Assembly (NCBI RefSeq): GCF_002234675.1
Contig: NC_019876.2
Location: forward strand, 24,618,729-24,682,728
DNA from: Oryzias latipes
Lineage: Eukaryota; Chordata; Actinopteri; Beloniformes; Adrianichthyidae
DNA: 64,000 bases
Direction of reading: 5' to 3'
In this document: piece after piece, positions 11,086 through 22,379 of the stretch
Layout of the letters: each line of letters opens with the position of its first letter
Position numbering within the stretch: the first letter of the stretch is position 1
The notes under the pieces: model-generated
What the model was told of the DNA's origin: nothing
The model's input: the letters and a program-made list of their open reading frames with translations, nothing else
The model's database searches: none
Position numbers and translations under genes: made by a program

Positions 11086-11094
11086 TTGGATTTG

Positions 11095-11660
11095 AGTTGT
11101 GATTTACCGTGTGATGGAGCTTTTAAATTGTCCATCACATGCGATAGGCGTTGTACTTCTTCTTCTTGATGATGTATCTCCTTCTGCAGAAGTTTATTTT
11201 GTGGTCATAGTGCGTTGTTTTTTCTTAAGGTTCTTATTACAAAAGCCAATGTTTCTTTTCCAACTTCACATATTGATGTATGTTTCTTCCCCTGGTCTAG
11301 GCTGGAATACTGTTAAGAGAAAAAAAAGCCAAAATATAATATCAGTTATTGGGAAAAAAGGGAAATAAGGCTTTTAAAGTCCCAGTTTCAGTCTAGAACT
11401 TAGTGCCAGAATTTGTAGCTTGACTCTGAGGTCATTTACTTCAGGTGTGTCATATTTTGGAAGCTTAGCGGGGCTTGCCATTTTCTATGAAAGTAAAAAA
11501 CAATGAAATGCTTTTAAAAATGGTACAAATGGTATAACATCACTCATATTCACAATACTCGAGCTTAAATAATTTACCATCAATTTCAGAATCCATGGGC
11601 AAGTCAGGTACGTCTTCAAATATTTTTACATCACAAATTCTGTGCTTTTTTTTCCGTCTG
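11095..11660 (-). other. Possible gene-exon fragments, unrecognised
   Basis: Three short coding-like patches on minus: 11590-11650 (FEDVPDLPMDSEIDGK), 11375-11472 (ATG start, SPAKLPKYDTPEVNDLRVKL, ending in a stop) and 11100-11190 (QKEIHHQEEEVQRLSHVM, coiled-coil-like). They lie upstream of the SAMD3-like exon in its orientation and could be earlier exons of that gene, but I cannot link them by clean splice sites. Confidence 0.22.
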
Positions 11661-11734
11661 GACTTCAAACAAATATTTCTTTTACCATCTCTCAACTATC
11701 AACACCAAACTTCATAGACTTTTAGCTATGTATG

Positions 11735-13325
11735 TCACGAATCGTCGTCTGCAGTCGTCCGTCTTGAGAGACGATGGTGTAGCTCCTTGTTGAATCTACC
11801 TGCACCGCCAAGAGTGGCTGTGCAGTCTGATTCTGGAATGGCAGTCCCTGCCACACTTGGTACAGGTGAAGGATGATGGCTACTGCTGCCGCTGCATCCT
11901 CCTGGTTCTTTTCTGTACAGCATTCTCGTTCCGCTTGGCCTCAGCATCTGTTGTACCCTGCCTGACTGCAAGTCTCCAGATGGGGCGATCGTCTGCTTGA
12001 CTTTCCCATGTGTAGGGGTCAATGGAGCCACACCTCATGTCCTTCTTGCAGACGTCTTTGAAGCGCAGCTTTGGACGCCCTCTTCTTCTATAGCCTTCAG
12101 CTAGCTCGCTGTAGAGTAGGTCTTTAGGAATGTGTTAGAAGGTATGTGTAAGGCCTGTAGGATTGAAAGATGGGTTAAATAAATAAAATGAATGAGGATA
12201 TTAAAGGGCTAGGGGAATGATCTGGGGAGAGCGCACGCACACCACCAAAGAGGACCCGGGTTCTTGGCCACAATGACAATTTATTAGAATTTAAAAATAC
12301 GAATGGCCACAGGGTTCCAGTTTAAAACACCTAAACGAGCATGGGATGAGTCTAAAAATTCAAAGGCAATATTAAAAACAAGATAAAAATCCTAAAAGCA
12401 GTTAAAACAGAATAAAAGAGGGCTAAAAGTCCAAAGAACAGTTAAAACGCGTTTAAAAATGCAGCTCAAAGGGAGGGGTCACTGATCCCGACCAGGGGGC
12501 GTCCTCTCCACGCCAAACTTGGCCCTTGGGGTCGACTTCTCCCGACGCTGCGCCGAGGATCCCTCCGGACATGCACACCTGGACCTGGGAGGCAGGGCTC
12601 CCCTCGCCTCTTGGGTTGCAAGTAACGCAGACACTCCTCCGTGTCACCTCCAGCTGGCCGTCCGGACACGCTGGAATCCTGCGGAGACAGGCAGACGGCA
12701 GCACCAGGCAATCTCCGATGCAGGCTGCCACCAGCCTTCCCGCCGACTTAGTTCAACCAGTCTGCAAAATCACGTCCGGCTACTTACAACACAGGCAGGG
12801 TCCCTGTCCTGCCACTGCGTGTTGACCGCTCTGCAGACTGGTGGTCGCTCCGGTGATCCAACCGCGCCCCGTGTGCGTATGCCCTGCTGTCGGCATGCGA
12901 CTTCCCTGCGTGCGGGCGTGCGTGTGCTATCTCTGCCGGCGTGCATGCGATCTCTCTGCCGGCGTGCAACCTTCGGCTTTCCCTCCGCAGCCGGCGTGCG
13001 GCCTCGCGGCCGGCGCGTGACGTTTCTGCCAAAGCGTGGACCTCCTGCGCTTTTCCCCTGAGGACTCTTATAGTTCTCTTCTAATTTGGAACAGGTGTTG
13101 TTGGTCGCCAGCTCTGTTTCAAGGGGGCGTGTCCATAGCATGCAAAAACAGGTACCACGAGCATGCAAAACATGCACAAAAAACACACTAAAACATGCAA
13201 TTTCCCCACATCATCACAGATGCGGCCTGTGTCCATTCTCATGACATGGCCAAGCCACCTCAGACATCTCTCACCAAGTGCTGCGTGCATGCTGGTCATG
13301 CACGCAATATGTCATGAATGCTACC
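11735..13325 (-). mobile_element. Non-LTR retrotransposon ORF2 C-terminal fragment (split by solo LTR)
   Basis: Minus-strand coding pieces at 13223-13325 (RCLRWLGHVMRMDTGRI) and 11735-12128 (LLYSELAEGYRRRGRPKL, RFKDVCKKDMR, a C-terminal Cys-His knuckle CTKCGRDCHSRIRLHSHSWRC interrupted by one stop). These are the usual tail of a LINE ORF2 after the reverse transcriptase. The two pieces join in frame once the 1086-bp LTR at 12133-13218 is removed. 5' truncated; clade not certain (RTE-like by feel). Confidence 0.65.
12133..13218 (-). mobile_element. Solo LTR, 1086 bp
   Basis: Read on minus it starts TGTGATGATGTGGGG and ends CTTCTAACA (TG...CA). The flanking 4-bp duplication is CATC/CATT (13219-13222 and 12129-12132), one mismatch. 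Internal signals fit an LTR: a TATA-like CTATAAGAG near 13070 and an AATAAA near 12280. It interrupts a LINE ORF2 precisely between the codons for GRI and PKDLL. No internal retroviral genes, so recombination to a solo LTR is likely. ORFs within it are not genes. Confidence 0.7.
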
Positions 13326-14183
13326 TGAATATTTGCAGAAATATAACATTAACTGGTGAATTTTAAGGATTTTTTTTTCATTCCATTAGTTTAAAATTGC
13401 CCGTCTTTGGAGAGAAAGGAATGTGGCTGCATTTTCATCAGAGGGTCTGCAGGGGTCAGATTAACCACTCCTCCCTTTGCAATGCTGTCTACTTATATGT
13501 TCATGAGAACATAGAAGAGCAATTCTTACCAAAAGTTGAATGAAAAGAGGTCCTGGATGTTTGAAAAGTTAGATGTAGCAAATGAAGGAGAGATCACTGT
13601 TTTTATTAAGATGTGGGTGGATCCATTGTGATATCAGCCATTATACTGAACATTTGACGCTGATTGGTTCTTTGATTAGAAGGCAAAGCTGTACTTAGAA
13701 AATGCTATGTCTTCCAATCGTTTTTTTTTATGTATTGGGACTGTAATTGTATAAATTTAAGAGATATTTGGTAGTATTGTAAGTTCTGTTTTTTTGCCGT
13801 AGGTTTTTAAGGGTATTATTTTTTTCACGTTTTACTTTATTTTTATTTGTGCAGTTTTTTTTATTTGCAATGAAAGGAGCTTAGTCAAGCTTTATTGTAG
13901 GAGGAGCATGAAAGTTGTAGGAAAAGAGTGAGAGAAGAGTTTTTGTTATAAATATACTAGTCAATTTTGAAAGGAGATTTGCCTGTAAATGGGCATGTTT
14001 GTTGAGCAGTCCTGGGGCCTCATTTATAAACGTTGCGTACGCACAAAAGAAGGCGTACGCCACTCTCTACGCAATAGTTGAGATTCATAAAAAGCAAACT
14101 TGACGGGAAATTGTGCGGTCCTCCACGCAAGCTCTGACCCAGGCGTACGCATAAAAACGGGTGAAATGAGCTGGCTTTATAGA
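13326..14183. other. No gene; T-rich tract and a GCGTACGC-rich repeat end
   Basis: 13326-14008 is unremarkable AT-rich DNA with T runs. 14008-14160 starts CTGGGGCCTCATTTATAAACG and repeats CGTACGC words (GTTGCGTACGCAC, GGCGTACGCC, AGGCGTACGC). This looks like the terminal part of a dispersed fish repeat, which I cannot classify, cut by the start of L2-B at about 14184. Confidence 0.4.
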
Positions 14184-14405
14184 TGGTGCCCAGAAAACGG
14201 CGTTGGTTTTGTGGATAACTGGAGCGCGTTTTGGGGGAAGCCCGGTCTCATGCGGAGAGATGGTGTCCATCCTACTCGGGACGGTGCCGCTCTTCTTTCT
14301 AGAAACATTTCTGTTAGCCTTAGTCTGTTAACCTGACAACCCAGAGACGAGACCCGGGCGCAGAGCAGCAGTGTAAAACGCTCCTCTGAGCCTCCCTTAG
14401 GGTTA

Positions 14406-17400
14406 GTGCTGTTGCAAAACCCATGCAGGGAAAGTCAAGCAGGTCCGAGCTTTAGCTTATGTGCTGAAAGACAAATGAAAGGAGCGCGTCATAGAAACCT
14501 TAAAGTGACAGACAGCAGTTCTCACAAGCAGAATTATGTCATTAAATGTGGTTTATTAAACATTCGATCCATTTCCTCCAAGTCCCTCTTAGTCAACGAG
14601 TTAATTACTGATAACAACCTTAGTCTTCAAGCCTTAACAGAAAATTGGCTCCATCAGGATGACTGTTAGATTGAATGAGGCAACCCCCCTCCCACTTATG
14701 CTAACTATCAGAAATCCAGGATTTCAGGAAAAGGAGGTGGTTTGGCAGTAATATCACAGTCTAGCTTACTTCTCAGCCCTAAAGTTAAAAATGCGTATAA
14801 TTCATTTGAAAGCATCATATTGTCTATAAGTCACCCGAACAGGAAAACTCGAAAACCTGTTTTACTCATAATTATTCATCGCCCCCCCCCGGCCCATATT
14901 CAGAATTTTTAACTGAGTTTTCCGACTTCCTATCGACTATTGCCTTAGATTCTGATCAAATTATAATATTAGGGGATTTTAATATTCATGTTGATGACCC
15001 CAGTGACTGCCTAGGAAAGGCTTTTGCAGCTTTATTGGATGATGTTGATTTCACCCAAAGTGTGAATGAACCCACTCACTGTCATAAGCACACCCTGGAC
15101 CTTGTTCTAACCCATGGTATAGAGATCAGTCAGCTGAATGTCCTTCCTCTTAACCCCATCATTTCTGATCACTTTATGATTACCTTCCAGCATACACTGG
15201 AACATCCTTCTGCCCCAGTGAATAAGAAACAGCTTAGAAGAACCTTAACTGACCGTTCTGTGTCTGAGTTTAAACACACAGTGATATTCTGAGAAAATAT
15301 TCTAAGTACTGGCTGAACTGAGTCCAGCTCCCATAGTATCAGTCCTAGTATAAATGACCAGTTTGTTAATGATGCCTTACAAGCCCTCAGGAGTACACTC
15401 GATGTTGTTGCCCCCTTGAAACCTAAGTTCGTCAGACAAAACCGAGTAGCACCGTGGTTTAACGCTGAAACTCGTTCTCTTAAACAAGAAACCCGTAAGT
15501 TGGAAAGAGAATGGCACCGCTCCGGTTCAGAGCAGTCTCTGGATATCTGGAAACATAGCCTATTAAATTATAAAAAAGCTCTGCGTAGAGCTAGAAGCCA
15601 GTACTATTCAACCTTAATATCAGAGAATGGAAATAATCCAAGGTTTCTTTTTAGCACTATAGCTAAATTAACTCTCAGTCAGAGCTCATTAGAACCACAT
15701 GTTCCTGTTTCTCTTAGTTCTGATGATTTTCTTACATTTTTCGATAGTAAAATTTCAAATATTAGACATACGTTAAATCAAGTTAGTCCTATCAGCCCAG
15801 GGCAGTCTGAAGCGGTAGACGTGGAGGCATCCATAGAAACCTCTGTAACATTAGACTGCTTCACTATTGTCGATCAAGTGGAAATAGCATCAATTATTAC
15901 GTCCTCCAAACCCTCAACTTGTCTGTTAGACCCAATTCCCACTAGACTTTTTAAAAAAACTTTTCCCCTAATTAATGATTCCATATTAGCAATGATAAAT
16001 ACCTCTCTGGAAACTGGTTACGTGCCACAGTCTTTTAACCCTTGTGCCATCTTCGATGACCCCACCCTCACATTGGCATGTTATTCTTACCATGACAAAG
16101 GTGGATAAAGGTGGAAAGATTTCATGTAATCCATGGACACCAATGAAGATCAAAAATCATTGAAGAAAAAAGGTCCAGCGCACTGTCTAGTGGGTCTAGA
16201 TGACCCTACTCCCAATGTTGAAGTGCCTAAGATAGCACAAGGGTTACATATACAGTTGTTAAACCTCTTCTGAAAAAGCCCAGTTTGGATCCTAGCATCT
16301 TGGCCAACTATAGACCGATATCAAACCTCCCCTTTATTTCTAAAATCCTAGAAAGAGTTGTAGTTAAGCAGCTTTACTGCCACCTACAGGACAACAGCCA
16401 CTTTGAAGACTTTCAGTCGGGGTTTAGACCCCACCACAGCACGGAAACTGCACTAGTTAGAGTCTCTAATGACTTGTTATTGGCCTCAGAAAAAAGGGAC
16501 TACTTTCTATTCTGGTCCTGTTAGAGCTCAGTGCAGCCTTTGACACTATCGACCACGGTATTTTACTCCATAGATTAGAGCAGGACATAGGATTTAAACC
16601 ACTGTAGGGCAGATCCTCTGATCCCTATCTGTCCGATAGGTATCAGTTCGTTAATGTAAATGGACATTCCTCTCAGTGCACTCGAGTTAACTATGGAGTC
16701 CCACAGGGCTCAGTTTTAGGACCCATCCTGTTCACGCTTTATATGTTACCCCTAGGAAACATAATCAGGAAACACAGCATTAATTTTCATTGTTATGCCG
16801 ACGATACGCAGTTGTATTTATCCGTGAAACCTGACCAGAATGACAATATAGAGAAACTGAACGCCTGCATCAGAGACATCAAGACCTGGATGACAATTAA
16901 TTACCTCCTCTTGAACCCAGAAAAAACTGAGGTCATTATACTTGGTCCTAAAAACCTCAGAGATGCTCTGTCTGCTCAGATAGTCTCCCTGGATGGCACA
17001 AGTATATCCCCCAATTCCACAGTTAGAAACCTTGGGGTTTTATTTGACCAGGATTTATCATTTAAGGCTCACATATCTCAGGCGTGTAGAACTGCCTTTT
17101 TTCACCTGAAGAATATTGCTAAGATCAGAAATATGCTTTATAGGGGTTATGCTGAAAAACTCATCCATGCATTTGTTACATTGAAGCTGGATTACTGTAA
17201 CTCTGTACTGTAGCTGCTAGATTGTTAGCAGGAACCAGCAGAAGAGATCACATCACTCCTGTGTTAGTTTCACTCCATTGGCTCCCAGTTGATTCCAGAA
17301 TCAAGTTCAAGATCCTCCTGTTAACCTATAAGGCCTTACATGGAATGGCCCCGTCCTATATTAAGGACCTCATAGTCCCTTACCATCCAATCAGAACACT

Positions 17401-17596
17401 TCGCTCGCAAAATGCAGGACTGCTTGTGGTTCCTAGAATTAGTAAAAGTACGGTTGGAGGTAGAGCGTTTAGTCACCAAGCCCCTGTCTTATGGAATAAA
17501 CTCCCAGCTCATGTAAGAGAGGCCGACTCAGTTTCTACATTCAAAGTTAGACTGAAAACATTCCTCTTTGGACAGGTTTATTGTCAGACTAGTTAG
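14406..17596 (+). pseudogene. L2-B ORF2 (endonuclease-reverse transcriptase), multiply broken
   Basis: Open pieces at 14406-14669, 15035-15292, 15416-16034, 16248-16500, 16743-17213 and 17222-17596 align in order with the L2-A ORF2. The catalytic YADDTQLY at about 16795 and LGDFNIH are still visible. Upstream of [12 protein letters not shown] the frame here extends back to 14406, unlike in L2-A, which helps locate the ORF2 start region. Breaks: nonsense, frameshifts, the MITE at 16039-16243 and a small scrambled segment near 15285-15335. No function expected. Confidence 0.85.
16039..16243. mobile_element. piggyBac-like MITE, 205 bp
   Basis: Begins CCCTTGTGCCATC and ends GATAGCACAAGGG, forming short inverted repeats. 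It is flanked by TTAA (16035-16038) and TTAC (16244-16247), a TTAA duplication with one change. L2-A gives the empty site (TTTTAAATATGCAG in sense orientation near 5880). TTAA targets and CCC ends are hallmarks of piggyBac. No coding capacity. Confidence 0.72.
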
Positions 17597-18353
17597 TATT
17601 CAGAGATTATTTAACTTAATGTTAATGTGTTTAAATTAAACTTAATAACAATAACTATTTGTTTTAAAAGGCTGCTAGAAGTTGAAGCTGGGGTAACTGT
17701 GGTGCACTGGGGTTCTGTACCCTTCTCTTTTCTCTATTTTTGATCATTATTTATCATTTAGTTCTCCATGCCTCTGTTTGGTGCAGTACGATTCATGTAT
17801 TGTCCCTCTTTCCCTCTCCCCACCTGGGGAGTGGGAGTGCTTCCAGACTCCAGTTGGCTCATCCGTGCTCCTGTACCTGACCGTGTACCTCGTCTCTGCT
17901 CCTGCTCTGACACCTAGCTGTGGATCCTGTCTCCGGCTTGACTCGCACCCCTGACTGTCCCCCCCAACCACGGCTGGATGAAGCTCGTCTGCTGGACTTT
18001 AAATGTGTAGTTGTAGACTTAGATAATTTAATTCTTCTCTAAGAATTCTAGTAAATCGCCTGTCCGTCCTGGGGGAGGATCCCTCCTTCGTGTGGGCACC
18101 CCTGAGGTTTCTTTGTTTTTTAGGAGTTTTTCCTAACTAAACATGTTAGAAACACTGACGTTTTTTTGTTTTTTTTTTAAAGGAAATGAACTGAAGCAAG
18201 GGGGGCCTAAGGGCCAGGTCCCTGGTCAATTTAGTATTTTCCTATTGAACTTTTTGTATTCATGATCCTTTTGAGTTCATGTTTCACTTTGAAGCCCATC
18301 GAGACGACTGTTGTTGTGATTGTGGGCTATACAAATAAAATTGAATTGAATTA

Positions 18354-18900
18354 AGACCTAAAAATGATATTCGCAAATACAGCTTTTTTTAAATTCCAAG
18401 CTCTCGTTTCACAAAGGCTCATTAAGGACATCACACATCAGAAATGAACTTGTTAAATAATGATGCCAGGGGGGTATTCCAGAAAGCTGGTTTAAACTAC
18501 CCTGACTTTAACCCTGAACTCTGGCTGAAATCCACCTGAACTTGCTCACTCTGGGTATGTGGGTTCAAAAGACCGGATATGAGTTAGCGTAATTACACTG
18601 GACTTGGTAACCCTGGGTTAATGCGTGTGCATGGCACGTACATAAAGACATTCTCAATGGATCGCCGATTTCTGGAGTCAGAAGTCAGAAAATCCACCCA
18701 GACAGGCAAAGGGAATGGTATCCCACAATGACTTGTGGTGCCGATCTAACAGCAGCACCAAAGTTACACCCACTTAATTGAATTAATTTGAATGAAAGAA
18801 AATTACTGATAACTGTTTTATTTTTAAGTCAACTGAACTCTAAAATATAATCTTCATCTTAACTGAAGCAAATAATTAAGTTAGATCAAAGTAAAGTTTA
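18354..18900. other. Repeat-like segment, no gene
   Basis: At 18470 the sequence GGGGGGTATTCCAGAAAGC begins a stretch with CCCTGACTTTAACCC and similar words, like the subterminal zone of a fish DNA transposon. I find no matching far end, so it is probably truncated. The rest is AT-rich. Confidence 0.3.
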
Positions 18901-19679
18901 TTTCTAAACCTCCCGGCGAGGCGGGGCGGCTGCTCTCCTGGTTGGGCTGGGGCGGCGCTCTTTCCCCCTATGCCTCCCTGCTCTCTGGCTCTGGGAGCCT
19001 GGGTGGCGTATGTGGTCGCCCGGGCAGTTGTTCTCTGCCTGCTTCCGTGTAGCGTTGGGGGGGGGGGGGGGGGGGGGGTCTGGCTGCCGCTGCGGCGGGG
19101 GTCTTCGTGTGGGGATGGCTGGGCACTCTCCCTCCTTCTTTTCACATTCCACCATCCATTTTAGAAGAACATAAACACTCACCTGAGCACAGGTGTTAGC
19201 TCACCTTTGCACTAATAGTTTGCATGATTGAATGCAATATTTCACACTAGTTGGTTTGAAGGCATAGGTATGCGTGTGTAAACACTATCTGTATTGTGTA
19301 CATGTTTACATGTGGACATTTTTGCAGCTAGCAGGTGTGTTGATAACATTTCAGTGTGTGTGTGGACAGGCCCCGCCCTTTTTGTACTACATTTGAACCT
19401 TACCGTAATGATAAACAACCAGTAAACCTGTCTGCTCTATGCTGCTTCATGGTCTTATCCCCCCCCTCCCACTATCCCCCCCCCCCCCCCCCCCCTCTCT
19501 CTAACAGCCCTCTCGTCTTCCCTTCTTTCCTTTTCCGTCCGGTCCAACACCAAAAATTTTCAAACATGATTGAAATTAATAAAGTTTGGCCTCAATTACA
19601 AAAGGGGTTTATTCAGACATAACTCTGGTTTGTATGAAGATTAATAACCCCTCTTGTTAAGGTAAAATATGTCCAACAC
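18901..19679. repeat. GC-rich island with G22 and C20 homopolymers
   Basis: Perfect run of 22 G at 19057-19078 and C-runs at 19459-19467 and 19476-19495, within otherwise gene-less DNA. The ORFs over this interval are low complexity (Pro- or Gly-rich). Confidence 0.6.
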
Positions 19680-19765
19680 AAGAGGCCCTCAGTCCTCATC
19701 TGCCTGCCCAGCTGTTGGACAGGACAAGTTTAAAAGAAAAAAAAGTTCTAATATTATGTTGATTT
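19680..19765 (+). mobile_element. L1 ORF2 scrap
   Basis: CTGCCCAGCTGTT and GGACAGGACAAGTTTAAAA match the 3' end of the L1 piece at 58715-58762. Only about 80 bp remain. Confidence 0.5.
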
Positions 19766-19784
19766 GAAGTGCCTTAATCTATAA

Positions 19785-20630
19785 GGCACTTTAGACAAAA
19801 CAAGCATAAAAAAGCACAACATTAGTAAAAGCACATAACATATCAGACATGACAATTACAAATACAATAAAATCAGGATTTCAACTCAATTAAAAGCCAA
19901 ACGGAGCAAATATGTCTTTAGAGCAGATTTAAAAGTACAAAGTGAGTTCATCTCTCTGAGGTATAGAGGCTGATGGTTCCAGATTTTTGGTGCAAAGACT
20001 GAAAAGGCTCAGTCGCCTCTCAGTTTCCTCTTGGTCTTGCAGATGACTAATTTTATCGAGTCTGTGACCTGAGAGAGCAAGAAGGCATATAGACTTGGAG
20101 CAGGTCAGACAGGTACTTCAGAGCGAGAGCATGAAGACATTTAAAAACAAATAAAATAATTTTTATATCAATGCGTAAACAAACTGGGAGGCAATGAAGG
20201 GATGCTAATAATAGGAGTAATGGGCTTTTGTTTTTGTGCACCAGTTAAAAGACGGGCAGCGTTGTTTTTAACTAACTGCAATCGAGCAGCGATTTCCGAG
20301 CAACTCCAACGTAAAGAATATTATAATGATCTAAATGAGTTGTAATAAAAGCATGGATTAAAATCTCAGACAACTGGCTGAGGTTAAACCCCTTCCCTCT
20401 CACTGTGACTAAGATGGAAAAAGCTGGACTTGACCACTGAACTAATATGAGTATTAAGAGTTAAGTTGCTGTCCAGTTTCTCACACAAGCGTGTTGCTGT
20501 CAGTTTCAAATAATCATTTAAAACACCTAAATCAGCCTTAGAGACATTAACAACAGACCCTCAGCCTTTTCTTGATTTAAAATAATTACATGAGATCCAT
20601 GTCTTAGTATCATCAAAGCACTGTACTTAC
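19785..20630 (-). mobile_element. L2/CR1-type LINE ORF2 3' fragment
   Basis: Minus-strand translation contains SLHCLPVCLRIDIKIILF, FKCLHALALKYLSDLL and SCSLRSQTR, preceded by HLDHYNILYVG and ITPI. This is the conserved ORF2 C-terminal block, in a family different from L2-A. Several stops. No 5' domains. It ends in the 3' UTR near 19785. Confidence 0.6.
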
Positions 20631-20712
20631 TGAAGCAGAGTAAGCTTTTTGCTGAATGTCTGCATGTAAACTTGTATGCTAAATTCCAGAAAATACACAG
20701 AACTTTATGCAC

Positions 20713-21139
20713 CTCCTGTAGTAGAAGACCAGAATGATTCTGGGAGTGGAGAGGACATTAATGATGCTGAAAGTATTGCTGAGTAAGAAAATTCTGTTTT
20801 TTCCAGCTTTTCTTTCTTGTTAGAAGAGTTGTAGGACATAATTGGATAAGTTAAAGAACTAAAATGATTATTATTCATCTTTTGGCAGGGTGTTACAGGC
20901 ATCTGTACCAGAGATCATCTCAGACCTGGCTCTGCAGATCAATCACCAAGCCGTCAGCAGAATTAACATCTGACGCTCCAACATGTGGGATGGAGCAGTG
21001 AGGGGTTTCAAAAGGGGGACATTCTCTGAAACCAAGGACCTCCTTGTCAAGTTCTCTGATGATGAAGGTAGATTTGAGGAAGGTCTAGATACAGGTGGTC
21101 CCAAAAGAGAATTCCTCTCCCTTGTCTACAACTCCACAG
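20713..21139 (+). pseudogene. HECT-domain (G2E3-like) exons with a nonsense codon
   Basis: Two exon-like segments on plus: ~20713-20782 (PVVEDQNDSGSGEDINDAES, acidic) with donor gtaaga, and 20889-21139 after a TTTGGCAG acceptor, ending at donor gtatag. Spliced, the frame continues into VLQASVPEIISDLALQI, then [15 protein letters not shown] and [20 protein letters not shown], then PKREFLSLV. The D-GG-PxREF signature is the start of the HECT N-lobe as in G2E3-like ubiquitin ligases. A TGA sits where NI-RSNMWD should read through (probably CGA to TGA). The catalytic C-lobe is not found. Broken member of a multicopy fish family. Confidence 0.6.
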
Positions 21140-21985
21140 GTATAGTTTAGCAATGACTGTTTTCGAAAAAACGGAACATCAGTCATAAAGTGTCTATGAG
21201 TGACAAGCGATTTCAATTTTTCCATTTTCTTGAGCAGCAATCTAAGAGGATGAATATAGTTTGGCAGGAAAAATGATTGCATGGATGTTTTTAAACAGTC
21301 TGAAATAGTCTAGAAAGAAACGAAGCAAAAAGAAGAGTGGTTTTGTTCAGGATGGGGAAATTTATTTTGCTTTTTAAAAGAATTTAAGTATTAAACAAGT
21401 GTTTTTTGTTCTGTATTCTATATTCCCATTTAAAATGTTCCAGTGTTTCTATGTGCCAAAGGGTAATGGATAAAAATAAAATGTTTTGCCAATCCAGTGT
21501 GTTTATTCTTTACATAAGTGATGATTAAAGTTCAGCCATATATTTCAGGGTGATGTTATCTACAGCTGATTTCCACTGAATTGGTGGTGTCAAACCACTT
21601 TGCCACTGCAGGTCTTGCTGGTCCTGGCACTTGCCTTTCCAGCTGGCTCAACGTTTGTGGGGATACCGTGAACCCACAGTTCATCCCACCGAATCTAAAA
21701 AAACATCCATGAAATGCCCAAATTAATCAAGTGTCAGAATTCCCTCTCTGGTCAGCAGCGGGAGCAGTCTCCAGAGTACTGAAGGCTGAAGGCGCTGTGA
21801 TTGCATCTCCCAGCAATCACAGCGCACACTTCCTGAATGCTGCACACCTGACTCTTGTTTACTTAATCAGCCACAGCATGCTTAGGTACTGCACTGTAAT
21901 AGAATCCAACTGTGGTTATTACAAACATGGTTTGTGATCATTGTTTGACTTTTCACACGTGAGCCACAAACTTTTTCGAGAGAAG
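21140..21985. other. No clear gene; small perfect hairpin at 21791-21824
   Basis: Mostly AT-rich intron-like DNA. A minus-strand patch at 21560-21700 (IRWDELWVHGIPTNVEPAG) looks coding-like but is unassigned. GCGCTGTGATTGC and its exact complement flank an 8-base loop at 21791-21824; the surroundings could be part of an LTR or promoter. Confidence 0.3.
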
Positions 21986-21988
21986 CCA

Positions 21989-22192
21989 TCAATACAGCCA
22001 CTTAGCGATTCCAAATGGTTTCAGTTTGTCATATCCATCGACACACCAGACTTTGTTTGGTTCCATTGAATGGTATGTTCTTCTTAAAAATCTTCTCCTA
22101 GACCTAGCCTTTATTCCAGATGGGTCAAGTTCTCTCATAAGCTTCATCACATCACTTCTAAATGAGTACTTTTGTTTGAGAATCTGCCACAT
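21989..22192 (-). pseudogene. Integrase-core-like exon fragment
   Basis: Minus-strand ORF containing RELDPSGIKARSRRRFLRR and NKVWCVDGYDKLKPFGI. The W-x-DGYDKLKPFG motif with the first catalytic Asp of a DDE integrase core is found in a multicopy family of fish proteins with an rve-like domain. Only the region around the first Asp remains (67 codons). Upstream of it the sequence loses homology near 22230. Likely a fragment. Confidence 0.5.
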
Positions 22193-22379
22193 CGCTCGGT
22201 AACCTAAAAGCTTCCCAGGTCCCTGAAGCTTAAAAAAAATTAGGAACGTTTTTCCACGCAGAAAATGCTTGTAAGTTGTACAAAGGCAATTTTTAGGTAA
22301 AATTAATTTACTAGAACCACTTATTGTTTATGAAAAATACACAAGTAAATTTCACTCAGGTTTTGTAATTAAATTAAAT

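Larger units (their letters stand above)
14184..18353 (+). mobile_element. L2-type LINE, copy L2-B (5' truncated, decayed)
   Basis: Plus-strand relative of L2-A beginning inside ORF1 (last ~51 codons, 14184-14336, including DGVHPTRDG) and running to the GAATTGAATT tail at 18353. ORF2 shows endonuclease and reverse transcriptase blocks but is broken several times: near 14669 (stop after HQDD), in the poly-C at 14880, at 15291 by a local rearrangement, at 16039 by a MITE, at ~16495 by a frameshift and ~16590 by a short deletion. The 3' UTR is shorter than in L2-A. Confidence 0.9.

Noticed and set aside
12453-13061. Arg/Pro-rich ORFs inside the solo LTR
   Set aside because: GC-rich LTR sequence open in several frames on both strands; no domain.
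18876-19182. Pro-rich or Gly-rich ORFs
   Set aside because: Produced by the G22 homopolymer and GC-rich low-complexity DNA.
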